DNA of 38,895 nucleotides, taken from contig JAOAKI010000014.1 in assembly GCA_026413765.1 (NCBI GenBank), forward strand, positions 1 through 38,895, read 5' to 3'. A program made the translations under genes and the position numbers. Each line of letters opens with the position of its first letter. Position 1 is the first letter of the stretch. Shown piece by piece: positions 30,590 through 37,204 of this stretch. The DNA is from Microcaldota archaeon. Lineage in GTDB: Archaea > Micrarchaeota > Micrarchaeia > Anstonellales > Anstonellaceae. Under the pieces are notes generated by a model. The model did not search any database. It had not been told where the DNA came from and saw nothing but the letters and a program-made list of their open reading frames with translations.

Positions 30590-31918
30590 ATGCCAAAGCC
30601 AAAAACAGGCGCGCAGCCTATTTCAGAGCAGTTTGGCGCCAAAGAAGGCGACGAAGTACGGGTAATTTGCTCGGATGCGGTTTACTGCGGAATGCTTCTT
30701 CCAAGGCAGGCAAAATCAGACGAGTTTATCACCCTGAAGCTCGATTCAGGATACAACATCGGCATCCAAATAAGCAAAATCTCAAAAATAGAGATAATCC
30801 ACAAAGCCGCAAAGAAGGAAGCCATAACGCAGCACGAAAGCCAAAAGCAAAAATTTTCTGAGAAAGTCGCGCTTCTTAGTTGCGGAGGGACAATCGCAAG
30901 CAGGATAGACTATCGCACTGGGGCGGTCTACCCCGCGCTTACCCCCAGCCAGCTTCTGGCAGGAATCCCAAAAGCAGACCAAATAGCTCCAAAAATGCTT
31001 TTCTCAGTGGCTTCAGAAGACCTCTCACCGCAACATTGGGTCAAAATAGCGCAAGAGACCCATTCTGCAATAAAAGAAGGCGCAATAGGTGTAGTGATAA
31101 CGCACGGCACAGACACAATGCATTACACTTCCGCCGCGCTTTCGTTCATGCTTATCTGCCCGCCCTGCCCGATCGTCCTCACCGGCAGCCAGCGGAGCTC
31201 AGACCGCGGCTCTTCAGATGCGCCAATCAACCTTTCTGCCGCCATTCTTGCCGCAAAGGCAGACCTCGCAGGAGTTTTTATTTGCATGCACGAAGGACTG
31301 TCGGATGACCGCTGCAGCCTGATTTTCGGGACAAAGGCGCGGAAGATGCACACTAGCAGAAGGGATGCATTCCGCTCGATAAACGTCTCTCCTGCAGCAA
31401 CCATCCACCTGGATTCAGGCAAGGTTGAAAAGATTTCTGAATTGTGCAAAAGCCGCGCAAAAACTTCTGATTTCAAGCTTGACACAAAGCTCAACACAAA
31501 CGTCGCCATACAATACATCTACCCCGGCATCAAGCCTTCTGCAATCGCAGCGCTTTCTTCTTATGACGGCGTGGTGCTTGTTGGCACAGGTCTTGGGCAT
31601 CTGCCGATAAATCTGTCAAATGACCCTCTGGCAATGCCAATCTTAAAAGAAGTGTGCGCGCTTTTGGATTCAGGTGTCGCGGTTTATTTGGCTTCCCAAT
31701 GCATTTACGGGCGCGTGAACATGAACGTGTACACAAACGGCAGAGTCCTTTTGGAAAAAGGAATAATGGGGCACCAATGCGACATGACCCCAGAAACAGC
31801 GTATGTGAAGCTCATGTGGGTGCTTGGGCATGAGAAAAATCCAAAAAAAGTCAAAGAATTGATGGAGATGAATTTAGTTGGAGAAATTTCTCCAAAAAGC
31901 GAGCTTACAGGATATTAG
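30590..31918 (+). CDS. gatD: Glutamyl-tRNA(Gln) amidotransferase subunit D
   Basis: The asparaginase-type subunit that releases ammonia from Gln or Asn for conversion of Glu-tRNA(Gln) to Gln-tRNA(Gln). Of 442 aa. An N-terminal small barrel (about 1-75; KEGDEVRVIC..YCGMLLP) is followed by the L-asparaginase fold: SCGGTIASRIDYRTGAV (catalytic Thr in GGTIA), ITHGTDTMHYTSAALSF (Thr-Asp pair), LTGSQRSSDRGSSDAPINL and HTSRRDAFRSIN. The C-terminal part GTGLGHLPINL and ASQCIYGRVNMNVY is typical of GatD. It runs 10 bp before gatE. Confidence 0.97.
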   Translation: MPKPKTGAQPISEQFGAKEGDEVRVICSDAVYCGMLLPRQAKSDEFITLKLDSGYNIGIQISKISKIEIIHKAAKKEAITQHESQKQKFSEKVALLSCGGTIASRIDYRTGAVYPALTPSQLLAGIPKADQIAPKMLFSVASEDLSPQHWVKIAQETHSAIKEGAIGVVITHGTDTMHYTSAALSFMLICPPCPIVLTGSQRSSDRGSSDAPINLSAAILAAKADLAGVFICMHEGLSDDRCSLIFGTKARKMHTSRRDAFRSINVSPAATIHLDSGKVEKISELCKSRAKTSDFKLDTKLNTNVAIQYIYPGIKPSAIAALSSYDGVVLVGTGLGHLPINLSNDPLAMPILKEVCALLDSGVAVYLASQCIYGRVNMNVYTNGRVLLEKGIMGHQCDMTPETAYVKLMWVLGHEKNPKKVKELMEMNLVGEISPKSELTGY

Positions 31919-31927
31919 AGTGTTTTT

Positions 31928-33763
31928 ATGAAGTGCGGCATAGAGATACACCAGCGTATTGCGGCAGGCAAGCTTTTTTGCAGATGCCCTTCTCCATCTG
32001 CCGATGAGATGGGGCAAAAAGAAGTCTCATTCACAAGAAAACTGCACGCCGTCCGCTCCGAGCTTGACGAGGTTGACCGCGCTGCCCTCTTTGAGGAGAT
32101 GCGCCAGCGCAACATTGTCTATAAAGCGCCAACGCGCTACAGCTGCCTTGTCGAGGCGGACGAAGAGCCACCTGCAAGCATAAATCCGCACGCGCTGCAT
32201 GCGGCGCTTGTGTTTTGCCACCTCTTTGGCAGCAGAATCGTTGACGAGCTGCATGTCATGAGGAAAATAGTGATTGATGGCAGCAACACCTCTGGCTTCC
32301 AAAGGACTGCGGTTGTCGGGATAGGCGGAAGCGTTTCCACATCATTTGGCAAAGTCGGCATCCAAACGATCTGCATTGAGGAAGAAAGCGCAGGGATTGT
32401 TCAAGGTAACGAGTTTGACCTCTCGAGGCTGGGCATACCGCTTGTAGAAATATCAACCGAGCCGGTATTCGAATCTGGCAAGCAGGCGGAAGAAGCAGCC
32501 TTGCAGATAGGCACGCTTCTTCGCAAGACCGGCCTTGTGCAGCGCGGCATTGGCACAATCCGCCAAGATCTCAACATATCTGTTCCTGGCGGAGCAAGAG
32601 TTGAAATAAAAGGGGTCCAAGAGCTTTCTTTGATAGCCACAACAATCGAAATAGAGGTGCAAAGGCAATCAGCATTGATAGAAATTTCAAAAGAAGCCAA
32701 AGAAAGGCTGAATGACAAGCAATTCCAGCCAATATTTGTCGACTTGACCGACATTTTCAGCCAAACCGGCTCGCAAATGATCAGCAAGGCAATCGGCAGC
32801 GGCGCAAAAGTCTTTGGCATGAAGCTGCCCATGCATGCAGGATTGCTTGGCAAGCAGATAGCTCCAGGCAGAAGATATGGAACCGAGCTTGCAGATTACG
32901 CAAGGCTCAAAGGCTTGCGCGGCCTGTTGCATTCGGACGAAGACCTGCTTTCTTATGGGGTGTCTGAAGACGAGCTTCTGGAAGTCAAGGCAGCGCTTTC
33001 GGTCTCGCAAAAAGACGCCTTTGTGCTGTGCTTCGGGGACCAGCAAAAAGTGAAAGACGCGCTTTTCCAAGTGTGGAAGAGAGCAACTGTTTTTGGGGTT
33101 CCAGAAGAGACAAGAAAGGCAAATCCTGACGGAACCTCTTCTTTCATGAGGCCGCTGCCAGGCAAAGCAAGGATGTATCCAGAAACCGATCTGCCCCCAA
33201 TAATAATCTCGCCTGAAATGCTGCAGCAGGCAAAAGAGGCGCTTCTGAAGCTGGAGGAAGCCCAAAAAGAGATAGACTCCTTAATTTCGCTGCTCAATCC
33301 TGAGCTTGCCGCCCAGCTGAGGCAGCAAAAAGACACCATATCTCACAATCCATCTTTCGAGCCAAAAATTCCTCAGCCAGAGCTGGCGGTTTTTGCCTTT
33401 GCAGTCCAAAATGGCGTTGAGCCATCATTTGCCGCATCAACAATCACGAACACCTTGCAGTCGCTCAAGAGGGAAGGGGTGAACACCAAAGAGCTTGACG
33501 AGGAAAAGCTGGCCTCTTTCTTTCTTGCGTTCAAAGAAGGGCTGTTTGTCAAAGCAGCCGCTGCTGACATTTTGAGGCACATGTGTAACAAGAAAACTAC
33601 CGTCAAGCAGGCAGTCGAGCAGCTAGGGCTCAGGAAAATAACTGGTGAGCAGCTTGCAAACTTGGTGAAAAAAGAAGGCTTGGGCTTCGCGCAGCTTATG
33701 CAAAAATACCGCCTTCGTGTGGATGCGGCAGAGCTGCAAAAGCTTTTCAGCAATTCTAAATGA
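31928..33763 (+). CDS. gatE: Glutamyl-tRNA(Gln) amidotransferase subunit E
   Basis: The kinase/transamidase subunit that activates the Glu moiety on tRNA(Gln); with GatD it makes Gln-tRNA(Gln) in archaea lacking GlnRS. Of 611 aa. Signatures are CGIEIHQRIAAGKLFCRCPSP (about 3-23), GIQTICIEEESAG, RLGIPLVEISTEP, RQDLNISVPGGARVEIKGVQEL, a GAD-type insertion (about 290-400, PGRRYGTELADYARLKG), MRPLPGKARMYPETDLPPI, and a C-terminal helical tail. The same gatDE pair occurs widely in archaea. ATG 31928. Confidence 0.97.
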   Translation: MKCGIEIHQRIAAGKLFCRCPSPSADEMGQKEVSFTRKLHAVRSELDEVDRAALFEEMRQRNIVYKAPTRYSCLVEADEEPPASINPHALHAALVFCHLFGSRIVDELHVMRKIVIDGSNTSGFQRTAVVGIGGSVSTSFGKVGIQTICIEEESAGIVQGNEFDLSRLGIPLVEISTEPVFESGKQAEEAALQIGTLLRKTGLVQRGIGTIRQDLNISVPGGARVEIKGVQELSLIATTIEIEVQRQSALIEISKEAKERLNDKQFQPIFVDLTDIFSQTGSQMISKAIGSGAKVFGMKLPMHAGLLGKQIAPGRRYGTELADYARLKGLRGLLHSDEDLLSYGVSEDELLEVKAALSVSQKDAFVLCFGDQQKVKDALFQVWKRATVFGVPEETRKANPDGTSSFMRPLPGKARMYPETDLPPIIISPEMLQQAKEALLKLEEAQKEIDSLISLLNPELAAQLRQQKDTISHNPSFEPKIPQPELAVFAFAVQNGVEPSFAASTITNTLQSLKREGVNTKELDEEKLASFFLAFKEGLFVKAAAADILRHMCNKKTTVKQAVEQLGLRKITGEQLANLVKKEGLGFAQLMQKYRLRVDAAELQKLFSNSK

Positions 33764-33816
33764 AATTCTTTGCAGCTTGCGTCCACAAGCGCCACGGCAA
33801 AACCGCTGCCTGGCAA

Positions 33817-34626
33817 TCATAGCGACCTGTATTTTTTGTCTTGCAGATGCTTTCTTTTTCCATACCAGCAGATTTCAAGCTTGTCCCTGCTTATTTTCAG
33901 ATAATCAATGTCTTCAGAGTGGACTTCAAGAGTGATTGTTCCATCGTAGAATGCCTTTATTGCTGCCACTGTTTTTGGCACGTCAAGCTTTCCTGCGCCG
34001 ATTGGAAGATGAAGGTCCCTGCGTTTGTCGTTGTCATGCAGATGGATATGTTGGATATTCTTTTTGAACTGCCTTATGTACTCCTCTATCTTGCCTTCGC
34101 CTTCGATCAGCAAATGCCCAACATCCAGCGTCATCCCCACCTCCAATTCCGAAAACATGTTCCTGAAATCGTCCAAAGAGAAAGAGGCTTCGCTGACATT
34201 TTCCACCAACAGCGCAATCCCCAAGTCGTGTGCTATTTTGTGCAAAGTTGCAATTGTCTCAATCGTCTTTGCCACCAGCACCTGCCTTTCTGGCGCTATA
34301 TAGGGCGCCCATTCGGTATGGATAGTGATTTTCTTTGCGCCGAAAAGCGCCGCGCTCTCAAACGCTCGCCTGAATTCTTCCACTGTCGCCTTCTGTATTG
34401 ATGCGTATGGGTGCGCGACTGAGAAATACCACGGGCAGTGCGCAACCACTCCAAAATTATACGCCGAAAGCGCATCATTTATCTCTTTTTTTGCGGCAGC
34501 AAGCTTCTGCGGGGAGGCGTTTGGCGCTTCAATCGTCAGCTCCAAAAAATCAAATCCGCTCTCACCAAACAAGTGAATCTGCTCTGCGACTTCCTTCTTT
34601 GGGTTGTTCATAGCGCCAATAATCAC
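33817..34626 (-). CDS. TIM-barrel protein of the xylose isomerase / AP endonuclease-2 family
   Basis: A 269-aa TIM barrel from GTG 34626. Strand-end metal-binding positions can be seen: VVAHCPWYFSV, KKITIHTEW, LLVENVSEASFS, MTLDVGHLLIEG, IQHIHLHDND, and ITLEVHSEDI. This pattern fits sugar-phosphate isomerase/epimerase-like proteins and is also shared by endonuclease IV, so the substrate cannot be fixed. A GGGTGA site 4 nt before the GTG, which overlaps the nadX stop region, supports this start; TTG 34638 and ATG 34611 remain alternatives. Third gene of the metallopeptidase-nadX run. Confidence 0.83.
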   Translation of the reverse strand: MIIGAMNNPKKEVAEQIHLFGESGFDFLELTIEAPNASPQKLAAAKKEINDALSAYNFGVVAHCPWYFSVAHPYASIQKATVEEFRRAFESAALFGAKKITIHTEWAPYIAPERQVLVAKTIETIATLHKIAHDLGIALLVENVSEASFSLDDFRNMFSELEVGMTLDVGHLLIEGEGKIEEYIRQFKKNIQHIHLHDNDKRRDLHLPIGAGKLDVPKTVAAIKAFYDGTITLEVHSEDIDYLKISRDKLEICWYGKRKHLQDKKYRSL

Positions 34627-34630
34627 ATGC

Positions 34631-35374
34631 TCACCCAATCTGCATCCGCTTTCTTTGCTTTTCTATCTTTTCTATCACTGAATAGGCGGCAAGCGCGGAT
34701 GTTTTCGGGTTCTGCTTGAAGGCAAGATTGTCAAACAAAAATTCCATCCTGCCGCCGCTCCAAGCGACAGTGATGCGATGGACATTGCTTTTCAGCCCAG
34801 GATCGCTTATTATCCTCACCTTGGTCTTCTTGAACCCCACGCCTGCAAGCGCAAGCGTCGCCGCCACATTTACATTCTGGGGAAATAGCCTGCAAGCATC
34901 CTTCGCATTCCCCTCAAAAACTACCGTCCGGAAAGCATCTGCCCTTCCAAGCGCATGCGGCGGCTTGGCAGTCTCAAGCACCACTTCGCGCGCCTCCGCT
35001 GCAACTGCAGCAATTGCATCCAGGCCGCCTATTGCGCCAGAAGGAATCAAGACGCGATGCCCATATTTTTCCGCATATTTTTCGACTCTCTGCAAAATTT
35101 TCTGCTTGGCAAGGGCGCCGACAGAAAGTATCATCAAATCCGAGTATTTCAGGCAGCCTGCAAGCTTGCCAACTGCTTTCTGGTTTGCAGCCTCAATCAC
35201 CAGCTCAACGCCTCCGCATTTTTTTGGCAATTTGGCAAAAAGAGGGCATTTTAGCCCAATCTTTTTCATTGTCTTGCTGACATCCCTTACGTCAACAACC
35301 CAGGCTATCTTTTCTTTCATCTTTTTTGCGATATGGCTTCCTATCGCTCCTAACCCAACCAATCCTATTTTCAT
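34631..35374 (-). CDS. nadX: L-aspartate dehydrogenase
   Basis: Oxidises L-aspartate to iminoaspartate with NAD(P)+, the first step of NAD biosynthesis in many archaea. Of 247 aa. The Rossmann loop is GLVGLGAIGSHIA (about 4-16); other family segments are LVIEAANQKAV, ILSVGALA, LIPSGAIGGLDA, FPQNVNVAATLALAGVG and a C-terminal NLAFKQNPKTSALAAYSVI. ATG 35374 overlaps the metallopeptidase stop in an ATGA, so the two are coupled. The upstream in-frame extension to 35407 is rejected for that reason. Confidence 0.93.
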   Translation of the reverse strand: MKIGLVGLGAIGSHIAKKMKEKIAWVVDVRDVSKTMKKIGLKCPLFAKLPKKCGGVELVIEAANQKAVGKLAGCLKYSDLMILSVGALAKQKILQRVEKYAEKYGHRVLIPSGAIGGLDAIAAVAAEAREVVLETAKPPHALGRADAFRTVVFEGNAKDACRLFPQNVNVAATLALAGVGFKKTKVRIISDPGLKSNVHRITVAWSGGRMEFLFDNLAFKQNPKTSALAAYSVIEKIEKQRKRMQIG

Positions 35375-35784
35375 CGCACTTCGCCTTCCTTGGACTTCTG
35401 CTTGCAATATATCTTGTAAAGCCTTTCAACATTTCTCCTGTCAATTTTTATCCTGCCGTTGTGCGGCCTGAGCGCGCCAGAAAAATTTTTTGGTATGTGC
35501 AGCAATTCGTGTATGAGAACCTTCGTCTTTTCCTCCTCAGGCAGCTTGTCGTAGTGCGGGCTTACCACCTCGATGATATAAAATGCCCCAACCGACAAAG
35601 CCACCTGCCATATCTTCGGGAGATTCCATATTCGCGCATAAGCATTTGCTTTCGAGCCTTCGGTGCGCATGCATATTATTCTGAATTGGTTTATGTGCGC
35701 AAGCTCATTGTTTTCCGACCTAGAAAAGACAGCAAGGATGTCCTCTAGCTTCTTTTGCACGTCTTCCGCAGGCATTGGCCGCAT
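35371..35784 (-). CDS. Small putative zinc metallopeptidase
   Basis: A 137-aa protein with the zinc motif HELLH (His92-His96) in KVLIHELLHIPKNF and a third candidate ligand, His108, in ALRPHNG. The first 75 residues contain two strands and HINQFRIICMRTEGSKANAYARIW. It resembles short archaeal and phage metallopeptidases of the HExxH-IP type. No signal peptide, so probably cytosolic. ATG 35784 is 24 bp from a GTATAAAAGG box (leaderless). First gene of the nadX run. Confidence 0.85.
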   Translation of the reverse strand: MRPMPAEDVQKKLEDILAVFSRSENNELAHINQFRIICMRTEGSKANAYARIWNLPKIWQVALSVGAFYIIEVVSPHYDKLPEEEKTKVLIHELLHIPKNFSGALRPHNGRIKIDRRNVERLYKIYCKQKSKEGEVR

Positions 35785-35802
35785 GAATCAATTAATGCAA
35801 TT

Positions 35803-35813
35803 CCTTTTATACG
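35803..35813. promoter_or_regulatory. Shared TATA box for metallopeptidase and GAN genes
   Basis: CCTTTTATACG in the 49-bp gap between ATG 35784 (minus) and GTG 35834 (plus) is centred about 24 bp from one start and 26 bp from the other. Both transcripts should be leaderless from this one A/T box. Confidence 0.6.
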
Positions 35814-35833
35814 CCTACTGTTAAACTCCTAGC

Positions 35834-37150
35834 GTGGGCAACGAACAAGCTTTTTTCTCAAGGTGCAGCGAGGCTTTCGATGCGATAGCAAAAATGCAAA
35901 ACCCGCTGATCGTCCACCATTACGATTGCGACGGAATAACTTCGGGCGCAATCGTAGCGTCGTGGTTCGAGTCAGCAAAAAAGCCTTACCGAATGCTTAC
36001 GGTCAAAAGAATCGACCAGCAGACCATCATTTCGCTCAAGCATGAAAAAGACATAATTTTTGTTGATTTGGGCAGCAGCTCGCCTTCAGTTGAAGAGCTT
36101 TCAAAATCAAACGTTGTGATCATCGACCACCATCAGCCACAAACGAAAGAGCACCTGCAAGCCAACCCGCACCTATTTGGTTTTGATGGCGGCAGCCATG
36201 CCTCCGCTTCAGCATGCGCATATTTTGTCTTCAGAAGGATGCCAGACCTGGGCATAACGGGCGCAGTGGGCGACATCCAATATCCTCTCCAAAGCCTCAA
36301 CAGGATAATGCTTTTGGAGGCGCAAAAGGCAGGCGAAGTCCAAGTCAAGAAAGACCTGCGCTTGTTTGGGAAATCCTCACGCCCGCTGATACAATTCCTT
36401 GCCTATGCAGACGACCCCTATCTGCCGGGCTTGACAGGCAATGATGAAGCAGCTGCTTTTTTTCTTTCCCAGCTGGGAATCTCGCTAAAGGATGAAAAAG
36501 GCTGGCGTACTTACTACAGCCTGACTCAAGAAGAAAAGAAAAGGTTGGTTTCTGCGCTTGCGCAGCTAGTTTCTGAAAGGATTTCTGCTGAATTGGCTGA
36601 AAAGCTTGTCGGCGAGGTGTACCTTTTTTTGTCGCGGCCGCAAAACACCGAGCTTTTTGATGCATCGGATTTTTCGACACTGGTCAATGCGTGCGGCAGA
36701 AACGGAAGATATCAGCTTGGAGTTGATGTCTGCCTTGGAAAAGAGGGAGCATATGAAGAGGCGAGGGCGCTTTTGGCTATCCACCGAAAACACTTGAAGG
36801 ACGGGCTGGCGTTCGCGCAGCAGAACTTGCAAGATTTTGGAAAATTCTTTTTCCTGGATGGTAGGGGAGTGATTTCTGACACAATCATAGGCGTAGTCAT
36901 AGGTATGCTTTTTCCTGCCGGAAAGCCAAAGCCAATAATCGGAATCGCCTTGGAGGAAGAAGGCAACATCAAAATTTCGGCAAGGGCGTCAAAAAGCCAC
37001 GTCGAGCGTGGCTTAAATTTGGGGCTTGCGCTTTCAGGTGCTTCTGAGGCGGTTGGCGGAATCGGCGGAGGCCACAACATCGCTGCCGGCGCATCGATTC
37101 CTCCTTCTGCATTGAATGACTTCCTCAAAGAGCTAGGAGAAAGACTCTAA
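35834..37150 (+). CDS. DHH/DHHA1 phosphoesterase, archaeal RecJ-like / GAN
   Basis: A single-strand exonuclease-like protein of 438 aa. The DHH domain has HHYDCDGITSGAIV (about 28-41; Asp31, Asp33), FVDLGSS (Asp78), VVIIDHH (Asp98-His100), and a further metal ligand in AVGDIQYP. The C-terminal DHHA1 domain ends with GGIGGGHNIAAGASIP. The length and layout match archaeal RecJ homologues that associate with GINS (GAN) in the replisome, though other archaeal DHH proteins handle nanoRNA. GTG start, leaderless. It lies near nadX genes but is transcribed away from them. Confidence 0.9.
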   Translation: MGNEQAFFSRCSEAFDAIAKMQNPLIVHHYDCDGITSGAIVASWFESAKKPYRMLTVKRIDQQTIISLKHEKDIIFVDLGSSSPSVEELSKSNVVIIDHHQPQTKEHLQANPHLFGFDGGSHASASACAYFVFRRMPDLGITGAVGDIQYPLQSLNRIMLLEAQKAGEVQVKKDLRLFGKSSRPLIQFLAYADDPYLPGLTGNDEAAAFFLSQLGISLKDEKGWRTYYSLTQEEKKRLVSALAQLVSERISAELAEKLVGEVYLFLSRPQNTELFDASDFSTLVNACGRNGRYQLGVDVCLGKEGAYEEARALLAIHRKHLKDGLAFAQQNLQDFGKFFFLDGRGVISDTIIGVVIGMLFPAGKPKPIIGIALEEEGNIKISARASKSHVERGLNLGLALSGASEAVGGIGGGHNIAAGASIPPSALNDFLKELGERL

Positions 37151-37204
37151 GCTCTCATTTGCTTTTTTGCCTATTTTCGCAATCGCTTGCGCCCATTCAG
37201 CCAA

